In this document: one piece after another, positions 44,014 through 52,105 of the stretch | Layout of the letters: each line of letters starts with the position of its first letter | How positions within the stretch are numbered: the first letter of the stretch is position 1 | NCBI RefSeq assembly: GCF_000971135.1 | Contig: NZ_BBLW01000003.1 | Location: forward strand, 344,903 to 408,902 | DNA length: 64,000 nucleotides | Reading direction: 5' to 3' | From: Demequina phytophila | GTDB lineage: Bacteria; Actinomycetota; Actinomycetes; Actinomycetales; Demequinaceae | Translations under genes and position numbers: made by a program | The notes under the pieces: generated by a model | Seen by the model: only the letters and a program-made list of their open reading frames with translations | Told to the model about the DNA's origin: nothing | Databases searched by the model: none

Positions 44014-45515
44014 GAGAGCGACGCCTCGACGGCACCCCGCAGACCGCCCGGCGCGGCGACGGCCGCCTGGGCCACGATCTCCTCCCGGGGGAGCGTCCCG
44101 CGCAGGACGAATGCGGCGTGTTCGGAGTGTTCGGCCCCGGCGAGGAGGTCGCCAAGCTCGCCTACTTCGGGCTCTACGCGCTCCAGCACCGCGGCCAGGA
44201 GTCCGCGGGCATCGCGACCTCCAACGGCGACAACATCCTGGTGTTCAAGGACATGGGCCTGGTGTCGCAGGTGTTCGACGAGGGCGCCCTCGAGGCGCTC
44301 CAGGGCCACATGGCCGTGGGTCACACCCGCTACTCGACCACCGGCGCGTCCGTGTGGGCGAACGCGCAGCCCACGCTGGGCCCCACCGCGCACGGCACCA
44401 TCGCGCTCGGTCACAACGGCAACCTCACCAACGTGCAGGAGCTGCTCGACCTGCTCATCGCGCGCGAGGGCATGGCGAAGCGCCTCGACCTCAAGGGCGG
44501 CAAGTGCACGGATACGGCGATCGTGACCGCGCTGCTGGGCGCCGAGGGCTTCGACTCGCTCGAGGACGTCGCGATGGACCTGCTGCCGCAGGTCGAGGGC
44601 GCCTTCTGCTTCGTCTGGATGGACGAGCACCGCATGTACGCAGCGCGCGACCCTCAGGGCTTCCGGCCCCTGGTGCTGGGCCAGCTCAAGAGCGGCGGCT
44701 GGGTGCTCGCGTCGGAGACCGCCGCGCTCGACATCGTGGGCGCGCAGCTGGTGCGCGAGGTGGAGCCCGGCGAGCTCCTGGTGATCGACGAGTCGGGCGT
44801 GCGCTCGCGGCGCTTCGCCGACGCCGACCCCAAGGGCTGCATCTTCGAGTACGTGTACCTCGCGCGACCTGACACGACCATCGCGGGGCGTTCCGTGCAG
44901 GCCGCGCGCCTGGCGATGGGGCGCACGCTGGCGGGCGAGCACCCCGTCGAGGCGGACCTGGTGATCCCGGTGCCCGAGTCCGGCACCCCCGCCGCCGTCG
45001 GCTACGCGCAGGCGTCCGGCATCCCCTTCGCGCAGGGCCTGGTGAAGAACTCCTACGTGGGCCGCACGTTCATCCAGCCGTCACAGACGCTGCGCCAGCT
45101 GGGCATCCGACTCAAGCTCAACCCGCTGCGCGAGGTCATCGCCGGCCAGCGTCTCGTGGTGGTCGACGACTCGATCGTGCGCGGCAACACCCAGCGCGCG
45201 CTGGTCGCGATGCTGCGCGAGGCGGGCGCCGCCGCGGTGCACGTGCGCATCTCCTCGCCTCCGGTGCAGTGGCCGTGCTTCTACGGCATCGACTTCCCCA
45301 CCCGCGACGAGCTCGCCGCGGTGGGTCACGCGGTCGAGGAGATCCGCGACGAGATCGGCGCGGACTCGCTCGGCTACATCTCGCTCGAGGGCATGCTCGC
45401 CGCGACGGAGCAGGCGGAGTCCCGCCTGTGCACCGCGTGCTTCACCGGCACATACCCGGTGGACCCGCCCGTGAACGCCAGGCACCTGCTGGTGTCGCAG
45501 CCCGTGGAGGCCTGA
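44010..45515 (+). CDS. purF: Amidophosphoribosyltransferase
   Basis: A 501-residue enzyme for the first committed step of purine synthesis: PRPP plus glutamine to phosphoribosylamine. The glutaminase nucleophile is the Cys in DECGVFGVFGPGEEVAKLAY (residue 35), so a 34-residue propeptide is probably removed. Further marks are YFGLYALQHRGQESAGIATS, GHTRYSTTGASVWANAQP and GHNGNLTN, with the PRPP motif RLVVVDDSIVRGNTQR in the transferase half. Cys residues near the end (RLCTACFTG) with earlier ones fit an Fe-S cluster type. The ATG overlaps the preceding stop; purM follows two bases after its stop. Confidence 0.95.
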   Translation: MRERRLDGTPQTARRGDGRLGHDLLPGERPAQDECGVFGVFGPGEEVAKLAYFGLYALQHRGQESAGIATSNGDNILVFKDMGLVSQVFDEGALEALQGHMAVGHTRYSTTGASVWANAQPTLGPTAHGTIALGHNGNLTNVQELLDLLIAREGMAKRLDLKGGKCTDTAIVTALLGAEGFDSLEDVAMDLLPQVEGAFCFVWMDEHRMYAARDPQGFRPLVLGQLKSGGWVLASETAALDIVGAQLVREVEPGELLVIDESGVRSRRFADADPKGCIFEYVYLARPDTTIAGRSVQAARLAMGRTLAGEHPVEADLVIPVPESGTPAAVGYAQASGIPFAQGLVKNSYVGRTFIQPSQTLRQLGIRLKLNPLREVIAGQRLVVVDDSIVRGNTQRALVAMLREAGAAAVHVRISSPPVQWPCFYGIDFPTRDELAAVGHAVEEIRDEIGADSLGYISLEGMLAATEQAESRLCTACFTGTYPVDPPVNARHLLVSQPVEA

Positions 45516-45517
45516 CC

Positions 45518-46624
45518 ATGACCGATGGCATCACCTACGCCGCCGCCGGCGTCGACACGGAGGCGGGCGACAAGGCCGTCGAGCTGATGAAGGCCGCCGT
45601 CGCGAAGACCCACGGCCCCGAGGTGCTCGGGGGAGTGGGGGCCTTCGCGGGGCTCTTCGACGCATCCGCGCTGCTGTCCTACGAGCGGCCCCTGCTCGCA
45701 TCCTCGACCGACGGCGTGGGCACCAAGATCGTCATCGCGCGCGCGCTCGACGTGCACGACACCATCGGCCAGGACCTGGTCGCCATGGTGGTCGACGACA
45801 TCGTGGTGTGCGGCGCGAAGCCCCTCGTCATGACGGACTACATCGCGTGCGGTCGCGTGGTGCCGGAGCGCATCGCGGACATCGTGCGCGGCATCGCCGA
45901 GGGCTGCGAGATGGCCGGCGTCGCGCTGGTGGGCGGCGAGACCGCCGAGCACCCGGGCGTGATGGAGCCCGACGACTACGACGTCGCGGGCGCCGCGATC
46001 GGCGTGGTCGAGGCATCCGCGCTGCTCGGACCCGACCGGGTCGAGGCCGGCGACGTGGTGGTCGCGATGGCGTCCTCGGGCCTGCACTCGAACGGCTACT
46101 CGCTGGTGCGCTCCGTGGTGGCGCACGCCGGATGGCAGCTGTCCACGTCGATCCCCGAGCTGGGTCGCACCGTGGGCGAGGAGCTCCTCGAGCCCACCCG
46201 CATCTACGCGAAGCTGTGCGTGGCGCTCGCGGAGTCGACGCCCGGGCTGCGCGCCTTCTCGCACGTGACGGGCGGCGGGCTCGCGGCGAACCTCGCGCGA
46301 GTGCTGCCCCGCGGCCTGGCCGCGACGGTCGCCCGCGGCGCATGGGACCTGCCCGCCGTCTTCTCGGTGGTGCAGGCCGCGGGCAACGTGCCGTGGAACG
46401 ACCTGGAGTCGACGCTCAACATGGGTGTGGGCATGGTGGCCGTGGTCTCGGCCGCCGACGCACCCGCGCTCATCGCCGCGTCCGCCGCCGCAGGAGTGCC
46501 CGCGTGGGAGCTGGGCGCCGTGGTGACCGACCCGTCCCTGCCGGTGGGGCCGGACGTGGTGCGCGGTGCCAAGGGCGTCGACGGCGGATCGGTGCTGCTC
46601 AGCGGGGAGTACCGCGTCGCCTGA
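45518..46624 (+). CDS. purM: Phosphoribosylformylglycinamidine cyclo-ligase
   Basis: A 368-residue AIR synthetase, closing FGAM to aminoimidazole ribotide with ATP. Landmarks are SSTDGVGTKIVIARALDVHD, the Asp-rich VAMVVDDIVVCGAKPLVMTD, GVALVGGETAEHPGVMEP and HVTGGGLAANLARVLPRGL. It starts two bases after purF, so the two are one transcript. purL (25524) acts just before it in the pathway but is unlinked. Confidence 0.95.
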   Translation: MTDGITYAAAGVDTEAGDKAVELMKAAVAKTHGPEVLGGVGAFAGLFDASALLSYERPLLASSTDGVGTKIVIARALDVHDTIGQDLVAMVVDDIVVCGAKPLVMTDYIACGRVVPERIADIVRGIAEGCEMAGVALVGGETAEHPGVMEPDDYDVAGAAIGVVEASALLGPDRVEAGDVVVAMASSGLHSNGYSLVRSVVAHAGWQLSTSIPELGRTVGEELLEPTRIYAKLCVALAESTPGLRAFSHVTGGGLAANLARVLPRGLAATVARGAWDLPAVFSVVQAAGNVPWNDLESTLNMGVGMVAVVSAADAPALIAASAAAGVPAWELGAVVTDPSLPVGPDVVRGAKGVDGGSVLLSGEYRVA

Positions 46625-46674
46625 GGGCGACGTGTGGGGGCCGCGGACGACGGTCCCGGGTGGGGACCCGAGGA

Positions 46675-46866
46675 TCAGTCCTCGTCGTCCGCCCAGCGGT
46701 CGTAGTACTCGTCGGAGTCGTCGGAGGGTGCTGCAGCAGGAACGGACGCGCTCCCGTCGCGGTTCATCAGCTCGCGCTCCAGTTCACGGAGGTCCCCACC
46801 GTGGTTGGTGTACTTGAGCTGACGAGCGATCTTCGCGTCCTTAGCCTTCTGACGGCCTCGCCCCAT
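46675..46866 (-). CDS. DUF3073 protein
   Basis: A 63-residue actinobacterial protein: MGRGRQKAKDAKIARQLKYT at the basic N-terminus, then an acidic tail (DDSDEYYDRWADDED). The composition and length match the DUF3073 family, whose function is unknown. GGAGGG lies upstream of the ATG, and a TAAAGT box around 46930-46935 may be its -10. It converges with purM and diverges from bldC. Confidence 0.82.
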   Translation of the reverse strand: MGRGRQKAKDAKIARQLKYTNHGGDLRELERELMNRDGSASVPAAAPSDDSDEYYDRWADDED

Positions 46867-47188
46867 GTCCGCCGTCCCTCCCGGTCTCGCGCGCCTCTCA
46901 GCGGGCGCTGCCTCATCATTCCTGCCCTACTTTACAACGCGTGTCCAGTACGTTGCGACCTCCCCTCCGGGGTCCCGGGTCGGGGTCGACGGTCCCGTTC
47001 AGGAGGCCCGTCGCGAAGCCCCAGGACCGGCCGCGACACGCCGGCGGCGCGACACGCCCAGATGTGACACATATCGCATATACCGGAAAACTTGACGTTC
47101 GGCCGTCATAATCGCTTACGTCGGGCGTCTCATACCGCACACAGCCTCCCCCGAGGCGCATCGACAGATGACTGAGGGATGAAAACTG
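46867..47188. promoter_or_regulatory. Divergent promoter region between DUF3073 and bldC
   Basis: This 322-bp gap is more AT-rich than its surroundings. Toward bldC, TTGACG (47092-47097) is followed after 18 bp by TTACGT (47116-47121); CATAAT (47107-47112) is an alternative -10. No clear terminator or ORF is seen. Confidence 0.5.
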
Positions 47189-47386
47189 ATGACTGAAACC
47201 ATCCAGGAGCCCGAGAAGCTGCTCACGCCTTCCGAGGTGGCGGCGATCTTCCGCGTGGACCCGAAGACCGTCACCCGCTGGGCGAAGGTCGGCAAGCTGA
47301 GCTCGATCCGCACGCTGGGCGGTCACCGCCGCTTCCGTGAGGCCGAGGTCCAGGCGCTGCTCGCAGCCGCCCAGGAAGGCCGCTGA
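47189..47386 (+). CDS. bldC: BldC-type MerR-like DNA-binding protein
   Basis: A 65-residue single-domain regulator with a winged helix-turn-helix: LTPSEVAAIFRVDPKTVTRW, then GKLSSIRTLGGHRRFREAEV. The length and sequence match BldC, which in Streptomyces delays sporulation and binds AT-rich direct repeats cooperatively. In unicellular relatives its targets are not set. GAGGG precedes the ATG by about 11 bases. A 12-bp palindrome GAGAGCGCTCTC at 47410-47421 follows the gene. Confidence 0.9.
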   Translation: MTETIQEPEKLLTPSEVAAIFRVDPKTVTRWAKVGKLSSIRTLGGHRRFREAEVQALLAAAQEGR

Positions 47387-47517
47387 GGTCCCTTCTCCTC
47401 GCCGCTGAGGAGAGCGCTCTCGCCCGAGGGCGCCGTCTGCGTACCGCGACCCGTCGCGACCGAGCGATGTCCGCTCGCCGCGAGCCCGGTGTCGGTCCGA
47501 GGCCGTAGCCTGCCGCT

Positions 47518-48054
47518 ATGACCGAGACCCCGCTCGTCGCATCGTCGTACGACACGCCCTTCGGCGTGCTCACCGTGCTGGTCACGCCCGAGGACGGCGT
47601 GGTGCGCTCGTCTGGCTTCCGCCCCATGCGCGACACCGTCGCCGCGCTGCCCTCCCGCCTGCAGGCGCGCGGCTGGGTCGAGGGGGACCTGCCCCGGGTG
47701 GAGGCCGCCGTGGAGGCGTGGCTCGACGGCGACGGCGACGCGATCACACGCGTGCCGGTCCACCAGGAGGGTGGGCCGTTCTTCCAGGAGCTGTGGGCGC
47801 AGCTGCGCACCGTCCCCTCGGGATCCTCGGTCAGCTACCAGGAGCTCGCCGCGATGGCCGGCCGCCCGCGCGCGATGCGTGCGGCGGGCACCGCGTGCGC
47901 GCGCAACAACATCGCCCCGTTCATCCCCTGCCACCGGGTGGTGAGGTCGGGAGGCGAGCTCGGCAGCTACGGCTACGGCGGGGTGGCGATGAAGGCCGCC
48001 ATGCTGGTGCTCGAGGGGGAGCGGCCGGGGGACGATGCCGGGGTCGCGTCATGA
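47518..48054 (+). CDS. ogt: Methylated-DNA-protein cysteine methyltransferase
   Basis: A 178-residue suicide repair protein that removes alkyl groups from O6-guanine. The acceptor motif is IAPFIPCHRVVRSGGELGSY (Cys near residue 140), preceded by the helix-turn-helix VSYQELAAMAGRPRAMRAAG. The start at 47518 follows TAGCCT by six bases, so the mRNA is probably leaderless. Its stop overlaps the start of the EamA-type gene (ATGA). A decamer (48029) encodes GDDA in the C-terminal tail. The assignment ogt rather than ada-type rests on the lack of an Ada N-terminal domain. Confidence 0.87.
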   Translation: MTETPLVASSYDTPFGVLTVLVTPEDGVVRSSGFRPMRDTVAALPSRLQARGWVEGDLPRVEAAVEAWLDGDGDAITRVPVHQEGGPFFQELWAQLRTVPSGSSVSYQELAAMAGRPRAMRAAGTACARNNIAPFIPCHRVVRSGGELGSYGYGGVAMKAAMLVLEGERPGDDAGVAS

Positions 48055-48986
48055 CGCAGGCGCCGGCCCGGGCGTGGGTGCCGGCCTTCGTGATCGCCGC
48101 GGTGTCCTGGGGCTCCAGCTTCCTCTTCATCTCGATCGCGCTGCGCGGGCTCACGCCCGTCCAGGTGGGGTTCGGGCGCGTGCTCATCGGCGCGGCGGTG
48201 CTGTGGGGGATGCTGCTGGTCACCCGCAGCCGTCCTCGCATGAGCCGCGGCGACGTCGCCCGGATCGGCGTGGTGGCGCTCGGGCTGTCGACCGTCCCGT
48301 TCGTGCTGATCCCGCTCGCGCAGCAGCACATCACCTCCATCCTGGCGAGCCTGCTCAACGCGACCACGCCGCTCTGGACCGCCCTGTTCGTCGCGCTGCT
48401 CATCCCGCACGAGCGCGCGACCCGCACCCAGGTGGCCGGGCTGGTGCTGGGCACCGCCGGCATCGCCGTGCTCCTGGGCGCGTGGAACATCGACGGCATC
48501 CCGCTGCTCGGCGCCGCGCTCATGCTCGCCGCCACCGCCTGCTACGGCATCGGCTCCACCATGTCGCGCATGCTCCTGACGCGCGTCGACCAGGGACCCA
48601 CCCAGCTCTCCGCCGTCCAGATCGCGATCTCGGCCGTGCTGCTGCTGCCGTTCGCGGTCGCGGCACCCGCACCCGGGGCGGGGACGTTCGCGCCCTCCTC
48701 CGACGTGCTGTGGGGCCTGCTGGCGCTGGGGGTGCTGGGCACCAGCTTCACGTACGTCCTGTTCTGGAGGGTCGTGAAGCTCGCGGGGGCGACCACCGCG
48801 GCCTCCGTGACCTACGTGGTGCCCGTGGTGGCCACGGTGCTGGGCATCACCGTGCTGCGCGAGGCGATGCACTGGTACGAGCCCGTGGGCGCCGTGGTGG
48901 TGCTGGCGGGCGTGTGGCTCGCACAGCGCAAGCCACGGGTGCGCACGGATGCGCCGCGCGTGGGGACGGGCGAACCCGTCAGCTGA
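48051..48986 (+). CDS. EamA-family transporter (DMT superfamily)
   Basis: A 311-residue protein with ten predicted helices in two EamA halves: VPAFVIAAVSWGSSFLFISI starts the first, GIPLLGAALMLAATACYGIG the second. Members export amino acids, metabolites or drugs; the substrate cannot be set. It is translationally coupled to the alkyltransferase gene, an unusual pairing. Its last eight bases overlap the convergent holin-like gene. Confidence 0.82.
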   Translation: MTQAPARAWVPAFVIAAVSWGSSFLFISIALRGLTPVQVGFGRVLIGAAVLWGMLLVTRSRPRMSRGDVARIGVVALGLSTVPFVLIPLAQQHITSILASLLNATTPLWTALFVALLIPHERATRTQVAGLVLGTAGIAVLLGAWNIDGIPLLGAALMLAATACYGIGSTMSRMLLTRVDQGPTQLSAVQIAISAVLLLPFAVAAPAPGAGTFAPSSDVLWGLLALGVLGTSFTYVLFWRVVKLAGATTAASVTYVVPVVATVLGITVLREAMHWYEPVGAVVVLAGVWLAQRKPRVRTDAPRVGTGEPVS

Positions 48987-49359
48987 GGCCCACCACGGAC
49001 TTCACGTTGTCGATCGACTCCTGCGGAGTGAGGTCCTTGTTCTTCTTGATCAGGCTCGACCCGATGAGCACCAGGATGAGCACGATCAGCAGCAGGCCGC
49101 CCGCGACGGTCAGCGCCGCCAGCCATGCGGGCCACACGGTGGCGAGGCCCAGGATCGCGGCGGCGACCAGCACGCCGGCGAGGAAGAACGCGAACACGCC
49201 CGCGGCGACGATCAGCCCGATGCCGACGCCGATGCCCTTGAGCTTGGCGGCGATCTCCTTCTTGGCGCGCTCGATCTCCGTCTTGATGACGGCGGTGATG
49301 CGGCCGAGCAGGCCGGCGACGATCGCGTTGACGAAGTAGCGGCCAAAGTTGTCGGACAT
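48979..49359 (-). CDS. Phage-holin-3_6-like membrane protein
   Basis: A 126-residue protein. An amphipathic N-terminus (NAIVAGLLGRITAVIKTEIE followed by RAKKEIAAKLKGIG) precedes two helices (about 46-70 and 77-100) and an acidic-to-basic tail (SSLIKKNKDLTPQESIDNVK). This matches the Phage_holin_3_6 / YqjE-like family found on chromosomes of many actinobacteria; no phage genes are nearby, so a cell-envelope role is more likely than lysis. GGAGGTG lies seven bases upstream of the ATG. Confidence 0.72.
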   Translation of the reverse strand: MSDNFGRYFVNAIVAGLLGRITAVIKTEIERAKKEIAAKLKGIGVGIGLIVAAGVFAFFLAGVLVAAAILGLATVWPAWLAALTVAGGLLLIVLILVLIGSSLIKKNKDLTPQESIDNVKSVVGLS

Positions 49360-49444
49360 GCGTCACCTCCAGGCAGGATGATCCCTAGTCAATCCTGTAT
49401 CGGCAGGCGAGCGCAAACGGGTGAGCCCGTCCCCGGGCACGAGG

Positions 49445-49474
49445 AAGCCCCCGGAGGCGATCCTCCGGGGGCTT
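49445..49474 (-). terminator. Terminator of the tRNA cluster
   Basis: AAGCCCCCGGAGG (49445-49457) and its complement (49462-49474) form a 13-bp perfect stem with a four-base loop, just after the tRNA-Phe 3' end on the minus strand. Confidence 0.8.
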
Positions 49475-49476
49475 GA

Positions 49477-49552
49477 TGGTGGCTCCGACGGGCGTCGATC
49501 CCGTGACCTCACGATTTTCAGTCGTGCGCTCTACCAACTGAGCTACAGAGCC
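49477..49552 (-). tRNA. tRNA-Phe (anticodon GAA)
   Basis: The 76-base cloverleaf begins GGCTCTGTAGCTCAGTTGGT and has anticodon loop CTGAAAA (GAA) on stem CACGA/TCGTG. The T arm ACGGG-ATCGACG-CCCGT is complete and the 3' CCA is encoded in the genome. Last of three minus-strand tRNAs. Confidence 0.95.
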
Positions 49553-49585
49553 TTGGCGCAGGGGCGTCCCCCTACTTGAGACGAA

Positions 49586-49607
49586 AGCCCCTCCGTGAGA
49601 AGGGGCT
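49586..49607 (-). terminator. Hairpin after tRNA-Asp
   Basis: AGCCCCT (49586-49592) and AGGGGCT (49601-49607) form a 7-bp stem, followed on the minus strand by TTTCG. It separates tRNA-Asp from tRNA-Phe and may be a processing or partial termination signal. Confidence 0.6.
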
Positions 49608-49616
49608 CGCGTACCG

Positions 49617-49690
49617 CGACCCTGACGGGACTTGAACCCGCGACCTCCGCCGTGACAGGGCGGCGCGCTAACCAACTGCGCTACAGGGCC
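49617..49690 (-). tRNA. tRNA-Asp (anticodon GTC)
   Basis: The 74-base sequence begins GGCCCTGTAGCGCAGTTGGT, anticodon loop CTGTCAC (GTC) on stem CCGCC/GGCGG, T arm GCGGG-TTCAAGT-CCCGT, discriminator G. CCA is not encoded; the next bases are CGG. Confidence 0.95.
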
Positions 49691-49752
49691 TTGATTCTCG
49701 CGTTGCCGCGAGCAAGACGTATGAAGTTTAGACCATCTGGAACCCGACTCCG

Positions 49753-49825
49753 TACCCCCAACGGGATTCGAACCCGTGCTACCGCCGTGAAAGGGCGGCG
49801 TCCTAGGCCGCTAGACGATGAGGGC
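49753..49825 (-). tRNA. tRNA-Glu (anticodon TTC)
   Basis: The 73-base sequence begins GCCCTCATCGTCTAGCGGCC, anticodon loop CTTTCAC (TTC) on stem CCGCC/GGCGG, T arm ACGGG-TTCGAAT-CCCGT, discriminator A. CCA is not encoded. First of the Glu-Asp-Phe cluster. Confidence 0.95.
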
Positions 49826-49951
49826 TCGCTTCCACGCTTGGATTCCTTGCGTCGAGGCCTAGAAAACTATAGGGGTAACGGAGCGAAAAATCCAATCGAG
49901 CTCGTAGCAGGGACGATGCGCGGGCTGGCGGGGCGTGCGAGCATGACGGCC

Positions 49952-50302
49952 ATGGTGGAGATGACCCGCGAGGACTTCGAGCAGGCGGTCGAGGATGCGA
50001 TCGACGACGTCCCCGACGAGCTGCTCGACCTCATCGACAACTGCGTGATCCTGGTCGAGGACGAGCCCGACGGGGACGACAAGGAGCTGCTGGGCCTCTA
50101 CGACGGCGTCGCGCTGACCGAGCGAGGCGACCTGTGGGCGGGCGCCCTGCCCGACCGCATCCTCATCTACATGAACCCGACGCTGCGCATGTGCGAGGAC
50201 GTCGACGACGTGCGCGACGAGGTCGCGATCACGGTGGTCCACGAGATCGCGCACCACTTCGGGATCTCCGACGAGCGCCTGCACGCCCTCGGATGGGACT
50301 GA
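49952..50302 (+). CDS. Zincin-like metallopeptidase family protein
   Basis: A 116-residue protein of the small metallopeptidase (DUF1025-like) family. The zinc motif VVHEIAHHFGISDERLHALG carries HExxH with a third ligand likely at the Asp/Glu after the glycine. The N-terminal MTREDFEQAVEDAIDDVPDE and VILVEDEPDGDDKELLGLYD are acidic and typical. The start is uncertain: ATG at 49943, 49952 or 49961 are all in frame; no good ribosome site is seen. Substrate unknown. Confidence 0.75.
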   Translation: MVEMTREDFEQAVEDAIDDVPDELLDLIDNCVILVEDEPDGDDKELLGLYDGVALTERGDLWAGALPDRILIYMNPTLRMCEDVDDVRDEVAITVVHEIAHHFGISDERLHALGWD

Positions 50303-50320
50303 GCCGGCAGCGGGCGCGGG

Positions 50321-50536
50321 TCAGCCCACGGGCATCCACCCCTGCCGCTGAAGGTCGTGGACCAGCTTGTTGAGCACGGCCTGGGCCTCGGCGTCGGACT
50401 CGCACGCCTCGTAGCCCACGTGCGGCGGGCGGTCCGGCTGAGCGGTGTCGGTGGTGGTGGCGACGATGGTGCAGCCGTCGTCGTCGACGCTGAAGGTGCG
50501 CACCTGGGTCCCGTGCGCGAGGGCGAAGGGTTCCAT
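50321..50536 (-). CDS. Small hypothetical protein
   Basis: A 71-residue acidic soluble protein: MEPFALAHGTQVRTFSVDDD, then GCTIVATTTDTAQPDRPP and a helix DAEAQAVLNKLVHDLQRQGW. No family is recognised. TACTCT lies exactly six bases before the ATG on the minus strand, so the start is well supported by the leaderless rule. It converges with the metallopeptidase gene. Confidence 0.6.
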   Translation of the reverse strand: MEPFALAHGTQVRTFSVDDDGCTIVATTTDTAQPDRPPHVGYEACESDAEAQAVLNKLVHDLQRQGWMPVG

Positions 50537-50564
50537 CGCTCCAGAGTAGGACGGGTCCGGACGC

Positions 50565-50609
50565 GACGATGCGCCGGCCGCCCCCTGCCAGGGCGACCGG
50601 CGCATCGTC
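50565..50609 (-). terminator. Hairpin with inverted decamer cores after the uracil permease gene
   Basis: GACGATGCGCCGG (50565-50577) and its exact complement (50597-50609) form a 13-bp stem. The right arm extends to a full decamer (50602-50611). It begins seven bases after the permease stop on the minus strand. Confidence 0.7.
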
Positions 50610-50615
50610 CCTCGG

Positions 50616-51971
50616 TTACTCCCCGTCGCCCTCGATGTAGGCGGGTGAGGCGACCACGTGGGTGCCGCGCTTGCGCGCGATCCAGCCGAGGCCGTGGAAG
50701 ATCACGAGCGCGGCGAGCGCGCCCAGCGCGATCCCGTTGAACACCATCGAGCCGGCGGTCGCGGTGAAGTCCGCGGTGCCGACGATGAGCGCCACGGCGG
50801 CGGTGACCAGGTTGACGGGGTTGGTGAAGTCCACCTTCGCCTCGACCCAGATGCGCGCACCCAGGACGGCGATGAGGCCGAACAGCAGGACCGACAGGCC
50901 GCCGAGGATGCCCACGGGGATCACGGCCACCATGGCGCCGAACTTGGGCACGAGGCTGAGGATGAGGGCGAACGCGGCCGCGGCCCAGTACGCGAGGGTC
51001 GAGTAGACGCGTGTCGCGGCCATGACGCCGATGTTCTCCGCGTAGGTGGTGGTGCCGGAGCCGCCGCCGAGGCCCGCGACGATCGTCGCCGCGCCGTCCG
51101 CGAACAGGGCGCGACCGGTCTCGGGGTCGAGGTCGCGGTCCGTCATGGCGGACACGGACTTGAGGTGGCCGATGTTCTCCGCGATGAGGATGATCACCAC
51201 CGGCACGAACGCGACGAGCACGCCGCCGTCGAACGTGGGGGTGTGGAACGCGGGGATGCCGAACCAGTCGGCGTTGGCGATGTGCTCGACGGCGGTCTCG
51301 CCGCCGAAGCTGTCGAGCGCGGTGGTCCATTCGCCGCGCGCCGCCGAGAACACGCCGCCGACGACCGCGCCGAACAGGATCGCGACGCGGCTGAGGAAGC
51401 CCTTGAACGCGACCATCGCGATGAGGGTCGCGGACAGCGTGACCAGGGCGGTCCACGGGCTCGCCGACCACTGGCTCTTGGCCGCTCCGGCCAGGTTGAG
51501 CCCGATGAGCGCGACCACGGCTCCGGTCACCACGGGCGGCATCGACCTGTCGATCCAGCCCGAGCCGAAGCGCGCGACCACCAGGCCGACGAGCGCGAGC
51601 AGGATGCCGGCGAGCAGGATGCCGCCGAGCCCCTTGCCGATGGTCGCGGCGTCGAGCGGGCCGTTGGCCGAGGTCACGCCGGCGGCGGCGAGCGGCGCGA
51701 TGAACGCGAAGCTCGAGCCCAGGTAGCTGGGGACGCGGTTGCGGGTGATGGTGAGGAACAGCGCGGTGCCGATCGCGCTGAAGAACATGGTCGTCGACGC
51801 GGGCATGCCCGTGAGGGCGGGCACCAGCAGGGTCGAGCCCATCATGGCGAGCACGTGCTGCGCGCCGATGCCGAAGGTGCGGGGGTAGGTGAGGCGCTCG
51901 TCGGGGGCGACGGCTTTGCCGGGGGCGGCGTGCTTGCCGTCCCCGTGCAGCGTCCAGCTGAACATGCTCAT
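50616..51971 (-). CDS. uraA: Uracil/xanthine permease (NCS2 family)
   Basis: A 451-residue nucleobase-cation symporter with about 14 helices. The family signature appears as ILIAENIGHLKSVSAMTDRD, and the half-helix motif VPSYLGSSFAFIAPLAAAGV near residue 90. GLGGGSGTTTYAENIGVMAA is the second conserved strand motif with the substrate-binding Glu. UraA-like features favour uracil, but xanthine is not excluded. GGAGCACC lies upstream of the ATG. The gap 51972-52105 shows nothing else. Confidence 0.87.
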   Translation of the reverse strand: MSMFSWTLHGDGKHAAPGKAVAPDERLTYPRTFGIGAQHVLAMMGSTLLVPALTGMPASTTMFFSAIGTALFLTITRNRVPSYLGSSFAFIAPLAAAGVTSANGPLDAATIGKGLGGILLAGILLALVGLVVARFGSGWIDRSMPPVVTGAVVALIGLNLAGAAKSQWSASPWTALVTLSATLIAMVAFKGFLSRVAILFGAVVGGVFSAARGEWTTALDSFGGETAVEHIANADWFGIPAFHTPTFDGGVLVAFVPVVIILIAENIGHLKSVSAMTDRDLDPETGRALFADGAATIVAGLGGGSGTTTYAENIGVMAATRVYSTLAYWAAAAFALILSLVPKFGAMVAVIPVGILGGLSVLLFGLIAVLGARIWVEAKVDFTNPVNLVTAAVALIVGTADFTATAGSMVFNGIALGALAALVIFHGLGWIARKRGTHVVASPAYIEGDGE

Positions 51972-52105
51972 GGTGCTCCTTGATGCGGGTGGTGCGGAGG
52001 GTGGGGGTGGGGGCTGAGGCGCAATCTAGCCGGGAACGGTCCCAGGCGCGCGACAGCCCGCGCGGAACGCGGGTTCCGTGCGGGCTGTCGGCGGGCGGGC
52101 GGGGG

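Noticed and set aside
47410..47421. GAGAGCGCTCTC as a LacI operator after bldC
   Set aside because: It shares the core of 39904-39919 but lies between bldC and a leaderless repair gene with no sugar gene nearby; too short to assign.
48979..49359. Prophage remnant suggested by the holin-like protein
   Set aside because: No other phage gene, integrase or attachment site nearby; this holin-like family is a common chromosomal membrane protein in actinobacteria.
49595..49951. N-terminal extension of the metallopeptidase frame through the tRNA region
   Set aside because: It is translation of antisense tRNA sequence (NGIRTRATAVKGRRPRPL); the true protein starts near 49952.
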